The position numbers were made by a program, and so were the translations under genes. A DNA stretch of 64,000 nt, from contig OZ023274.1 in the NCBI GenBank assembly GCA_964007475.1, forward strand, positions 30,435,250 through 30,499,249. The letters run 5' to 3'. The notes under the pieces were generated by a model that made no database searches, was not told the DNA's origin, and worked only from the letters and a program-made list of their open reading frames with translations. This document shows positions 10,364-21,676 of this stretch, piece by piece. Origin of the DNA: Hybos culiciformis (taxonomy: Eukaryota; Arthropoda; Insecta; Diptera; Hybotidae). Position 1 is the stretch's first letter. Each line of letters begins with the position of its first letter.

Positions 10364-12635
10364 TTACCTTTTTAATTTAACATATGCATTTACAGGAGAC
10401 CCGATATAAAGCTATAAGTTTAAAACGCCATAATGGCCTTATATGAAACCATAATCGCAATTTCCAAAGGGACATACTTAAAATTTTTTTTTTTAATTTG
10501 GGACACATACTTCACGACATAAATTATTAGTTCGGTTTAAAACTAAGTACACATGTTCATCACTTGCATAAGTTCATCCCAATTCATCATACTTTCATAT
10601 TTTTTTCATTATTTTTACAATTCCCTTTTATACTATTCTTATTCTCATTACCATTTACAAACTTTTACCAACTTTTTTATGCTAAATATAATGAAGTGTG
10701 ATGAGAGATAATGCCGCGTTGTGACAAAAAAAAAATTTGAAGTTTGCATAATCCTATAAGAATTTTTTTTTTTATAAAATTTCCAGAAGGATGACAAGTA
10801 GCAAAAAAAAAAATGAATTTTATTATTTTTTTTTATATTTTGCAAAATTTAAACAATCAAATTAAAATCAGTTTTGATAAAATTGAACCTAACTCTTATA
10901 GATATAAAAAAAAAAATTTTTTTTTACACTCAAGTAGCAATTCTCCTCAGATACCTTTTTAAATCATATACTATTAAGGAGATCTAAAAAAAAAAAAAAC
11001 AAATCCATTTCGTTCTAATGAACTGAATTACTTCTTCATGTTTAATTAATATAGTAATCTGAGATTCAAATACCAGAAAGACTTATTCATGACGGTTTTC
11101 TTCATTTCCTTAAAGTATACAGACGAACTTATTCAGGAAGTTATGAATATTTTTTATTAGGTTTTGGTGCAATTTGAAAATAATTGTAAAACCCTTGAAA
11201 TTTTGACGAATATCGTAGTAGGATGTGATATACTAGCTAGAACATTTATTTCGTTGTTAAACTTAGGAATATAATTAAGTATTCAAAAAATGAAAATGAT
11301 ATTATGCAAGAGTAAGATTTGTCAATTTTATCGTACAGCTACAGAAAATCCATTACAGAACTACATTAGTGAAGTATTTCTATTTCCTACAACTATTTTA
11401 AGACTTTTATCAATAGTTCATAGTATACTTTGAAGTTAACAATTTTTTTTTTGCTAATACACATTTGTTAGATTTCATTTTAAAGATTTAAAAAAGTGCA
11501 TAGAATGACAGAAAAACATAAATTTCATACATAAAAAAAAACATATATTATACTTTTTTAATTGAATTTGTTGTACTTAAAAAAAATACATATATACATA
11601 CCTACATAATATATTTTTGTTGAAAAATCCTGAAGGATTCAACTTCAGTTATCCGAGATTTTTTTTTATATTTTTTCAGTTAAAATCTATTAAAATTCAT
11701 AAAAACTAACCAAGTGATTGAATGGGAAAATTATTTCGTTTTCCTTTTTTTTTTTTGCTTCTTTCTTCTTCACAAAGGTGAAAAAGAAATTTTCTAGTTG
11801 GAAGAGAGGTTTCTATATATAAGAAAAAAAAGATTTTTTTTTTTAATATATAGTTTAATGGTTCATTAAATTAAAATATTTATAAGTGATTCAGAACTTC
11901 AAACATTAAGATATAAATTTTCTTAAAAATCTTTTTGAAATAAAAAAATTCTTAAATTAAATAAATTTTCTCTCAAGTTCTGTACTTCAGTTCAATTCAA
12001 TTGAAGTGAATTTTAAAAAAAATATATTTTAGTCTTAATTTGACTTAAAGAAAGTCTTTATATTATTAAAAATATAAAGTACTTAATATCACAACATAAA
12101 AAAAAAACCTTACTTAAATAAACATAATAGGTACATAGCTAATATTATTTTCTAGTTAATTTTTGAAATATTCATTGAATGCAATTTGGTATTTTATAGA
12201 ATGGGTCAGTTGAGAATATTTTATGTTAAAAAAAAAAAAAAAAAAAAAAACAATTTAGTTTTTAAGCTATTTTCTTGTTTTTTTTTTATAGAAACGGTCC
12301 AGTATAAGAATATTCATTGAAATAGTCGCTAAAAATTTATCGGGCAGTAAATTAAGAATTTTTTATATGAAAGAAAAAAAAAAAATTACGTAGTTTCTAA
12401 CTAAATAAACTTTCAAATTAATAGAGCTAAAAACAAAACAAATGAGAAAAAAAAGATATTATTGGTGTGCAGGGCAGTATTATATACTGTACCCTCGACT
12501 GTACCACTTGAAAATATTAGGATCTGTTGCATATACGATGAAAATTAAAAAAGTCTTGAAGAAAAAAACCAAGTATATATGCGTTCTAAGAAATTTTGGT
12601 ACAAATAAAAATAAAATAAAAAATAAATAAATAAA
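10364..12635. other. AT-rich intergenic, no gene seen
   Basis: Homopolymer-rich DNA with long A and T runs (for example about 12228-12250). No convincing ORF, splice-linked exons or boundaries of a mobile element were recognised. Confidence 0.45.
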
Positions 12636-12958
12636 TAAAAAAAAAATTTTAAAAACACCGTTTTTATAACGGAATAAAATAACTAAAAACTAAAAAAATA
12701 TAATCAGATAATAATTGATAACCTCATACCGATTTCCCTGAAAATTAATTCTCACGAAAAATGTGGGACGCGTGTGATAAACGATATTGATAAAAATGTT
12801 CTATTTTAGGCGCCCCACGTTTTTCGTGAGAATTAATTTTCAAGGAAATCGGTATGAGGTTATCAATTATTATCTGATTATATTTTTTAGTTTTTAGTTA
12901 ATTTATTCCGTTATAAAAACGTTGTTTTTAAAATTTTTATTTTATTTATTTATTTTTT
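12636..12958. repeat. Long inverted repeat, ~140-bp arms
   Basis: The left arm runs to about 12775 and the right arm from about 12815. They include ACCTCATACCGATTTCC and AATTAATTCTCACGAAAAA and their complements, around a loop of about 40 bp. Arms are nearly identical, so the structure is recent or under gene conversion. There is no coding capacity. It directly abuts a Helitron-like fragment. Confidence 0.85.
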
Positions 12959-12989
12959 CCTTTTTAATCTTATTTGAATCGAATTTAGC

Positions 12990-13285
12990 CATAAAAATAT
13001 AAATTTCGAAATTTATCCCCTTATTTTCAAAATTTCGAAATTTGTTGTATAGCCCTTAATTGAGCCCTGGCGTAACAGTTGAGGGCCTTTCAACATTTAA
13101 ATAGGCTTTTCGGGTCCAATGCTACAACAGTTTATCGGAATATACGTAAATTCCAAAACCGGCTTCTAAGGTAGCCACCCGCCAGGGCCTCGGATCAAAA
13201 TTTCTAATATTCTATAACCATCTAGGATCACAATGCTACTTAAGTTCAAAATTTCTGCCAAATCGGTCCAGAGGCGTGATTGCGG
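12990..13285 (-). mobile_element. Helitron-like fragment, minus strand
   Basis: The reverse complement matches the internal part of the element at 34431-35363: TCAATCACGCCT-like start, CCGGTTTTGGAATTTACGTA, TCGGGTCC-like and GAGCCCTGG blocks in the same order. It lacks both diagnostic termini. Attribution to Helitrons depends on the better copies. Confidence 0.5.
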
Positions 13286-13734
13286 AATCAGTGGAATCAT
13301 GGATGGAGCCGTGGAACCACAAACATTTTTACATTATGTTGCATTGTCATCCATTTCTGACCCATGCTCCAATTTTCAAGCCTCTATATCATATAGAAGT
13401 GCCTGAAAAATTGATTACAAAATTTGTACCGGACAACAAAGTGAACTAATAAAAACGTTTTAATAAAAAACAAACAAAATGAACCGTTTTTATGGACTTT
13501 AACTAGAGATAGTAAAGTATAAGATGTCGCATTCGATACCAAAAAAATTAATTTTGGACACAACTACAATTTTACTGAATGGGTCATTAAAAAAATAAAA
13601 TACTTATTTAACAATGTGTTTGAGAAATCTTTGACATGTTATTTAATGATGGATTAATTAGTTAATAGATCCGTAGTAAAAAAAATTAATATTCAATTCG
13701 ACATCCTATACCTACTTTTTTATATCTGCTTATA

Positions 13735-13870
13735 GGTTAGGTTAGGTTGTAGCGGGTCGGAAATATCAAGATTTCCTTGCACCTAGGTAATTTACCCGTT
13801 GTACTGCCCTACCCGATGGGCCTATAATTCGTCATCGAGCCAACTCACCCCTTTCACAAACCTTATAGGT
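13735..13870. repeat. Short repeat starting with GGTTA units, flanked by TATAGGT/CCTTATAGG
   Basis: Three GGTTA-type units are followed by a moderately GC-rich ~110-bp stretch (GTAGCGGGTCGG, CCTACCCGATGGGCC). It stands out sharply from the surrounding AT-rich DNA and may be a SINE or LINE remnant. TTAGG is the insect telomere unit, but three units inside a repeat are not a telomere. Confidence 0.35.
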
Positions 13871-15089
13871 ACTGACGATAAATAATAAAAATTCACCTGA
13901 CTTCTAAAAATCTAATCTACAGGTAAAAAATCAATTCTACATACATATAAATTTACTATATAAGCATGTATTTTTGGAGTAAACTTAATTGATTTTTCCC
14001 TGGGTTTTTCATCCCTATAAAATTGAAAAATTATTTTTTCCTTTGAAAAAAAAAAACAGTTTGATTCAATAAACTTTACATTTTTTGAGAAGAAGGCTAA
14101 CTTCACACGTATCTGTATTTTTTTTGACTTTATGAAAAAAAAAAATTATATACATTGATTCAAAATGTAAATTTTTTTTTCCTTTTCGTCAAGCATCGAT
14201 GTTCTTTTAGTTTATTGAGTGTCCTTTGGGGATTTTCTTATCTTTTCATACCAAATATTTTATATGAAAATTTAGTTTTTTTTTTTTTTTACTTTCATTG
14301 AAAAACATAAACATAAAAGCAATGGTAATGATCAGAAAATATATACATCTATCTTAAAGAAAACGTATCTACATATTTTTTTGATATTTGAAAATCTTGG
14401 GAAAACTAAAAATGCCACTACTTATATATATTTCTTTATAAGACCGGAGAATTTAGAGGACCGGAGAATTTATTTTTGCTATTTTTTTTTTTTTATCATT
14501 TTAAATAAAAATTTTATTTCGAAGATATGTTATGTAAATATTTGTTATGCAGTAAAAATAATTTATTAAATAAATTACATTATTTTAAAGTGTTGAAAAA
14601 TTATCTGTCTCTACCTCGGTCTCTACTATTTATGGAAGTTGCATTTGGTTTCAATCGTAATAATTTTCACACAAAAAAATAAATATATTAGAAGGAGTTT
14701 TGCTTGCAATTAGGAAGTTTTGCTTTCCAAGTAGACTTGTCTATGAATATCCAACTAAATACAACTTGGAAAAAAATAATAATCTTTTAACATAAATTTC
14801 AACTGCGAGACTTAAACATCGGCATTGAAGTAAAATTTAAATTTCGAAAAACCAATCTAAAATAAATAACTCAACGCTCTAGTAAATTTTTGAAATAAAA
14901 TTAAGCATTTACAGCATTTTGAACCTTTTAATTTGTCACTGAATTATTGAAATCAAATCCTGAAAATTTGTCAAATATATCAAAAAAGAAATTTGGAAGA
15001 AAAAACGTTTTTCAAACTTATAAGTTTCTCATCCTTGATACAAAAATTTTTTTTGTCATCATTAAGAACATTTTGTTGATTTGATAAAA
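13871..15089. other. AT-rich, no gene seen
   Basis: One small direct duplication, GACCGGAGAATTTA twice near 14443-14472. Otherwise nothing recognised. Confidence 0.4.
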
Positions 15090-15335
15090 AAAAACACGAA
15101 GCAGTCATAGGAACTGCCGAAAGAAGTTAATACTTAAAAACTTTCAACTATGAAATAACAGTGGCTACAAATATTGGATTGCTTTTGGACTGATGGACTG
15201 ATTTTTATTTTAATTTACATTTTGTACTGAGCAGTCCATTATTTGTAGCCACTGTTATTTCATAGTTTAAAGTTTAAAGCTTTTAAGTATTAACTTCTTT
15301 CGGCAGTTCCTATGACTGCTTCGTGTGTTTTTTTT
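15090..15335. repeat. Inverted repeat, ~85-bp arms
   Basis: The left arm (about 15094-15178) contains GAAGCAGTCATAGGAACTGC and ATAACAGTGGCTACAAATA. The right arm (about 15243-15330) is its complement with small indels. A 60-bp loop separates them. Probably a MITE; termini merge with the A-rich/T-rich flanks. Confidence 0.8.
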
Positions 15336-15712
15336 CATATTTTGAGCCGGCCAAAATTTTTGGTCAGGTAATATTTATTTCACCGGAGCTGCCTATTTTG
15401 AAAATTTTTTTTTTTGCATATTTTGAGCCTGGAAGACCGTGGTTCCCTACCCAAAATTTTTGGTCAGATAATCTTTATTTCACCGGAGCCGCCTATTTTG
15501 AATTTTTTTTGCATATTTTGAGCCGGGAAGACTCTAACAGTAGCTCCCTACCCATAAATTTTGGTCAGGTAATCTTTATTTCACCGGAGCTGCCTATTTT
15601 GAAAAATTTTTGTTTTGTATATTTTGAGCCCGGAAGGCCCTAACCGTAGCTCCCTACCCAAAATTTTTGGTCAGATAATCTTTATTTCATAAGAGCTACC
15701 TATTATGAAAAA
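15336..15712. repeat. Tandem repeat, about 100-bp period, nearly four units
   Basis: Each unit carries CATATTTTGAGCC, a GGAAGACC-like stretch, CTACCCAAAATTTTTGGTCA and TTTATTTCACCGGAGC. The first unit is internally deleted and the last decays into AT-rich DNA. The open frame across it is a product of repetition. Confidence 0.85.
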
Positions 15713-15924
15713 AAAAATTATTTTTAAATAATTTGTAAACGAAAGATTTTTAAAAAATAATTGGAATTTAAATTTTTCGCGCCAAATTATATTGTTTTTA
15801 TAAATGACAAATGATTATTGAGTGGACCACTAATTTTTTTGAGTATTGAAACGTCAAAAAACCATGTCGCGATTTCGAACTCGAATGTCGAATGAGTCTA
15901 CAAAAATAAATTTTTACCCTCTAC

Positions 15925-16148
15925 AGCACTGATGCCCAAGCCTATGCTCGCGAGCAAAATTTTTTTTTTTTATACTCAAATGCATAGGAATAAAAAAATG
16001 TGTAATCATTTTCAATGAAAAAAAAAAATCGTATACTCGCATATAAAATCGTATACTCATTTCATTATTTCGTATGCTCACTTTGATTCACAAAAAAAAA
16101 AAAAAAATTTTTTTTTCTAGTCTTTTTAAATACACTGTTAAAAATATA
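15925..16148. repeat. Dispersed repeat, divergent copy (other copy 33957-34170)
   Basis: Shared blocks include AAGCCTAT(A/G)CTCG, ATCGTATAC with ACTCATTTCAT, and AAATACACTGTTAAAAATA near the end. Copies are strongly diverged; family unknown. Confidence 0.5.
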
Positions 16149-17263
16149 AAATTTATATTTCTTACTCTTTTAGACTGGAAGGTCTTTTATACAATTTTAT
16201 TTTAATTTTTTAAAATCCCGCAGGAATCACTTTTTATATAAAATATTATTAGAGTACGATTTAAATCAATTGACCGTTGAGTTTTTATGAAAGGGTCAAA
16301 TTTGAATAAATTTTTAAATCAAGCTTTTTTCTTCAATCATTTCTCCTTAATTTTATATCTCTTTCCCTTTCTGGCTCATACAAATTTCTGTATTAAGTAA
16401 AACAAAAATCTGACAGAAAAATCTTTTGTTTTAAATAGAAAAGGAAAGCTTTTAAAAAAAATTTGTCAGTTGATGTGAATCGTAATATATCAGCTTAAGA
16501 AGCATTTTTGAAATTTTTTAGGATTGAATTAAAACTGAAAAATAAAACGTAATTTTATTCAAAAAACATACAACACACAATTTAGTTTTCTTAATTATGT
16601 CTTTAGAAATAATTTTTTTACAGTGAATGTTTTTTAAATAAAAATTGGGTTGGTGTGATATGAAAAAAACCTTAGTATTTTCTATATGCTCTAAATTAGT
16701 TCTAATTTGGGCTTCGCTGCTCTACAGAATAACTCAATTATATCATACAACGCGCCTAAAGAAGTATTAACTTCAAAAAATATCAAAAAACTTGTTGGTA
16801 AAACAAAAACTACTTTAAAGAAACTAAAATTGTATTTAAATTTTTTAGAATGTTTAACAATAAAATTTGAAAGAAATCACACTTTTTATAAATATTTAAA
16901 ATAATGAAAATTCAAAAGAGGGAAAAATACTTTATTCTCCAGTGTTTTTTTTTTTTTTTTAATTTATAATAATAATAAAAATAATAACGATTCTCAATAT
17001 AAAATCTATCTAACAGCTTAGTGTCCTTTTAAAAAATACAAAAACAAAATTAACATATTATATATATATTTAAAGAATTTGAAAAATTCATTATTTTGTA
17101 AACTTAAATACATACTGGGAAAACTTTTGTAAATCAATAATTTTCTTAAGATTATTTTTTAAGAATTGAGAAATTATTCAAATCTACAAATAATTATGTA
17201 TATTAAAAAAGATAATATAAATCAAGAAAAATGAAAATATGTACATTGATTATGAACATTTTA
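16149..17263. other. AT-rich, no gene seen
   Basis: A 65-codon frame at 16707-16904 has no recognisable domain and no splice context. I treat it as chance. Confidence 0.4.
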
Positions 17264-17329
17264 ATTCTGTAGAATTTGAACGAGGAGTTGACTAAGATTC
17301 TGTAGAATTTGAACGAGGAGTTGACTAAG
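17264..17329. repeat. Perfect 33-bp tandem duplication
   Basis: ATTCTGTAGAATTTGAACGA continued to ACTAAG occurs twice with no spacer and no mismatch that I can see, so it is recent. Confidence 0.9.
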
Positions 17330-17502
17330 ATCACAACATTCTTTAAAGTGAAGACATTTAGATTGAATAACGGTTAGAAAATACCTGATGAAATAAATAA
17401 TGAAATTTCGTTAAATAAGTAAATTTAAATAACGTTAATATCGAGGTTAATATAAAGAAATAATTGTTAAAAAAGCAATAATCGTATAAAAAGGAAACAA
17501 TA

Positions 17503-17971
17503 GTGCTTCACCCTTAAAAAAATTTAAAAATTTCAAATTCTGAATTTCAAACTCCTAATGTATTTTGTTAGTGTAATTTAATGTCAAAAAAAAGTTTTCG
17601 GGTGAACACTTTTTTTCACTTTTTTTCATAAATTTCAAATATTAATAACAAAGCTGCCAGAGTAGGATTTTTTTTCCCTAAAATTAGAGGATTTTATTAT
17701 ATCGGTGAAAAATTACGAACAAAAAATTATTGTACAAGAAAAATCTCAGGAAATTTGCGGAATTTTTTTCATCTGGCATGTTTTTTTTTTTTGATTTGAC
17801 AATTAGAATGACAGAACTTGAATTTCAATTTTTTTTTTGTTGTTGTGAATTTCAAATACACGCTCTGAGGCGTGTATTTGAAATTCACAACAACAAAAAA
17901 AAAATTGAAATTTTACAATAACAAAATACATCAGAATTTGAAATTTTTAAATTTTTTTAAGAGTGAAGCAC
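17503..17971. mobile_element. MITE with TA target duplication
   Basis: The ends are GTGCTTCACCCTTAAAAAAA and its approximate complement, pairing for about 40 bp through AATTTCAAATTCTGA. TA lies at both borders, as in Tc1/mariner-type MITEs. An inner perfect palindrome at about 17818-17912 surrounds CGCTCTGAGGCG. No transposase. Confidence 0.75.
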
Positions 17972-19301
17972 TAATGTTAGTTTGCAACACAAAAACGTCA
18001 ATAAAATTTAACAGGGGGTCTACTATGTAATTCGAATTTGGACGATGCGAATACGCATTCACCATTTTCGTACTACACAATCTGAAAGTAGCATCCTACG
18101 AATAAATACTAAGAGTAAATCCGCCTCTAGAAGGAAGTATCTCTCTTACATATGTTAGTGAGGCCAATACATTAACAGTACAGGGTGTTTTATATAATAT
18201 CACATTATTTTTTTTTCACTATTTTAGATTTTTTGTTTCTACACACTTTTGAGGTAAAAAAATAGTTCCATTTGCCCTTTTTTTCGCGAAGTCAGAAGCA
18301 AAAAAACCCTTAGGGGTTTGAGGGAGGCGACAGCTGTCCCCATTCAGCATAACAGCTTTCTATTTTAAACATTTTTATACATTAAGAGGGCCATATCTAT
18401 GAAATCCGAAACCATTTTTGGATTTAGAGTTCATGGCGCCTTTACCCCCTCAACAAGTTTCAGCCAAATCGAGATTGCACACGTAAATTTCACTTACGCC
18501 TTGAGAAATTTTTGGAATCCATGGACTTTATTTTGAAATAAAAATAATTTTACACCTAACCTAATCCGAGTCCTCTGACTAACATTTGATTTTAAAAAAT
18601 TAAGCTAATTACGAGGCTAATTACTCTGCATATTTTCTTAATTGACATTTTGGTGCACATTTTGTTATGTCAAATATTTAAAAATATTGGAAGTAATTAG
18701 AAATCTGAAGCGAGCTAGCCGACGTGAAGATCTGAAGAATTTTAGTTTAAATAAAAGTTCAACTCGCCGATTCAAAAATTTTCAAATCAGAAAATTTAAT
18801 TCAAAAATAAAAAATTAGGTATATATTTAATTATTTTTTTACTTTGAACGCGTTTTTAAATTTATGAAATATTATTTTTCGTCTAAACTGAAAGAGATTT
18901 GTGAGTTCCTATTTTAAAATTTGATTTTAGCCGGTTGTTTAAGTCGCTATTGCACAGATTGCTCCAAAAACTAATTTGCTCGCCAACTCAACGGATTTGT
19001 ATATATTTTTTTTTTGAACTGACATTTTGGTGCAAAAAAAACATATGTGAAGTACGTTTATAGTATAAAGATAGGAATTTCTTCATCCATATATACAACA
19101 TCCTTGGTAGCATCATATACGACTCGAAAGTAGCAACATGCCGATGCAAATATCGACTTGCAACAATAAGGCTCACTATGTAATTTGAATTTCGACTTGT
19201 TATTTTCGGATTTCAATAACTTTTCGCTCGATAACAATTTTTGTTCGAACGCAAGTGATTAAATTTTAAAAGTAGATTTGGTCAGTGGGATTTGTGGCTG
19301 G

Positions 19302-19690
19302 AACTGATTTCAGTTTTGGGAGTTTGGGCACCGCCTCTACCCCCCTCTAGGTTTCAGCCGATTCTCAGTGGTTCACATAAACTGCATTTACACCTTTTTT
19401 TGTTTTGTTTTATTTTTATTTTTTTCAAAAATTCCACTGACCAACAACTAGACCGCCCGCCACCGCCCCCCTCCTGTTTTGGGACACCGCCTTTATCTTT
19501 TTTCTAAAAATATGGCCAATTGGGCAAAAAAAAATTCCCCATACAAAAATGTATGAAAGCTTTGGGGAGCCATATCTCCGAAACGAGGTCTTTGATCTCA
19601 GTTTTGGGAGTTTGGGCACCGCCTCTACCCCCCTTCAAGTTTCAGCCAATTCTGAGTGTTTCACATAAATTGGCACTTACGCCTTTTTTT
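19302..19690. repeat. Two ~90-bp copies of a GC-richer module
   Basis: Copies at about 19302-19392 and 19591-19685 share CAGTTTTGGGAGTTTGGGCA, CCGCCTCTACCCCCCT and TTTCAGCC, then GTTTCACATAAA-like ends. A weaker third copy lies near 18410-18500. Between them is ACCGCCCGCCACCGCCCCCC. Confidence 0.75.
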
Positions 19691-20538
19691 TTTTTCAAAC
19701 ATTAATTTTTTTTTAATATTCCACAATCCACAAATTTAATAAAAAATAATAATAGTTAATAAATAATTTTCAAACGAAACGGAAAAAAAATTTATTTATT
19801 TTGATATTTATTCAACAATTTGGCATTTAAATTAGGGTTTTACAGACTTTTAAAATAGAGTTTGCGCAAGTCTTTTCGAAAATATTACATAGTACCGATT
19901 TTATCAATTTTCGGATTCTACTTTCGGATATTCATTTTTATAAAATGTTTTCTGAAATATATTATTGCATTTTTTTCTATTTGATCACTTATATAATTCA
20001 TATAACATTGTGTTCTAACATTTCCACTTAAAATTTTATTTATTTTATTGCAATAATTATTAATTAATAAATTAAATGTATAATCTTAAATTAACTTAAA
20101 TTCCAATAAATCAAACTTTATTTCAGTATTTGTTTTTTTTTTTAAATAAAATCCACAATTAAAATTCAAATATATTCAACTTTTATTCAGTTTCTTTTTT
20201 TCTTAAATAATATCTTCTATTACTTTTATAATAATTTAGTCTATTTTCTAAAATAAGTTCAAAATTTAACTTCAATTAAAATTGTTTTTCAAAAATCCAG
20301 TTTATAATTTTTTTTAATAAAATTCAAATTAATTTTTTCTCAAAATAAATCACACGTCCAAACGCTTTTATTTAAAAAAAAAAAATAAATAAGAAAAAAA
20401 GTTCAGCCGGCTGGGTTGACAATAAAATAAAACGTAAACAAACAAGAGCGCCGCATGTGGTTGAAAGGTGAAGGACATTAAGAAAACTGAAATTAATTTT
20501 GTTCTAAGTGAACCTACCATGGTAGATAGTTACATAGG

Positions 20539-21165
20539 GCGCAGTGAAATAAGGCCGCGAGTAGTTTTTTATTGCGGTCTTATTTCATTTAGAAAAATGA
20601 GATAAGACCGCCATCCACGCAGCCTTATTTCATTTTGAAAAATGAAATAAGACCGCGACAAAAAAAAAATTTATCGGAGGTCTAATTTCATTTTTATAAA
20701 TGAAATAAAGGACGCGTAATATTGTTAGCACACAGGGCAGGGGGCAGCAGGGCGGCGGGTGGTTGGTCAGTGAGATTTGCGGCTAGCGCCGTAATCTTAT
20801 GAGGTGAGCACACAGGTCAGGGGGCAGCAGGGCGGCGGGCGGGCGGTTGGTCAGTGGGATTTGCATCTAGCGCAAATCACAAGATTTGTATCAAGGTCTT
20901 ATTTCATTTTGAAACATGAAATTACAACGCGGCCTTATTTCATTTATAAAAATGAAATTAGCCCTCCTAAAATTTTTTTTTTGTCGCGGTCTTATTTCAT
21001 TTTTCAAAATAAAATAAGGCCGCGATGATTTTGGTTGCGGTCTAATTTTGTTTTTCAAAATGAAATAAGGCCGCGAGGATTTTTGTTGCGGTCTAATTTC
21101 ATTTTTCAAAATGAAATAAGACCACAACAAAAAATCCTCGCGGCTTTATTTCACGCGGCCTTATT
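20539..21165. repeat. Array of short perfect palindromes (GCGGTCTTATTTCAT / ATGAAATAAGACCGC)
   Basis: About seven hairpin units of roughly 36-44 bp: GCGGTCTTATTTCATTTT, then AAAATGAAATAAGACCGC. They are separated by AT-rich linkers and interrupted at 20727-20870 by two ~80-bp GC-rich units (CACAGGGCAGGGGGCAGCAG, GGCGGTTGGTCAGTGGG). The left end begins GGCGCAGTGAAATAAGGCCG. A sister array lies at 55089-55665. The open frames are mirrored repeats, not genes. Confidence 0.85.
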
Positions 21166-21195
21166 TCCATCCCCCGTTACATAATAGACCCCCAG

Positions 21196-21676
21196 TATTG
21201 ACAGAATATTTGTGTAAAATAAAAACAACATTTTCATCATTCAAATTTGTTCAGCGTTCTTAAGAAGTTTTATATTTTTCTTCTGAAACAACTATTTTGC
21301 ATTTGTTTTTTTTTTTTTCATTTTCAACCCATTTTTGTAAGTACATACCTACTATTTTTTTATCAGCGGAATGAGGAATTTTAAAATACATAGTAAAATT
21401 AAATGGAGAATGTGAAAAATATAAAACTCTGAAATGCAATAAATAATTTCACGTTTTCATATTAATTTTAAAATTACCTGCCTAAAAATTTCAAAAGAGG
21501 TCGTATTCTTAGTGTTTTTTTGCAAATTGACAGAAAAGGTACCTGAATAAAAAAACTCAAATGACCGGCAGTGAAAAAAAAACACAATTCATTTTTTTTG
21601 TAATGTAATCAATACTTTTAGGAAGCAAAAAAAAATTAATTCAATAAATCTTTTTTCGAAAAATAGATAAAACTAA
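21196..21676. other. AT-rich, no gene seen
   Basis: Spacer between the composite island and the next TIR element. Confidence 0.4.

Larger units (their letters stand above)
18012..21195. mobile_element. Composite GC-richer repeat island with 19-bp inverted ends
   Basis: CAGGGGGTCTACTATGTAA at 18012-18030 is matched, with two differences, by the complement at 21177-21195. Inside are related modules: CCTTTACCCCCTCAACAAGT near 18440, two copies of GTTTTGGGAGTTTGGGCACC (19313, 19602), an ACTATGTAATTTGAATTTCG echo near 19175 and the palindrome array below. It may be one large non-autonomous element or several nested ones. No transposase is visible. Confidence 0.55.

Noticed and set aside
13735..13760. 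Telomere sequence
   Set aside because: Only three units, interstitial, and followed by unrelated repeat sequence.
20804..21130. Frames reading RPYFILKNEIRP repeats on both strands
   Set aside because: Mirror translations of perfect DNA palindromes, hence equally open on both strands.
20539..21165. Possible CRISPR-like array of palindromic repeats
   Set aside because: Units are full hairpins with short AT linkers, no unique spacers of constant length and no cas genes, in a eukaryotic genome.
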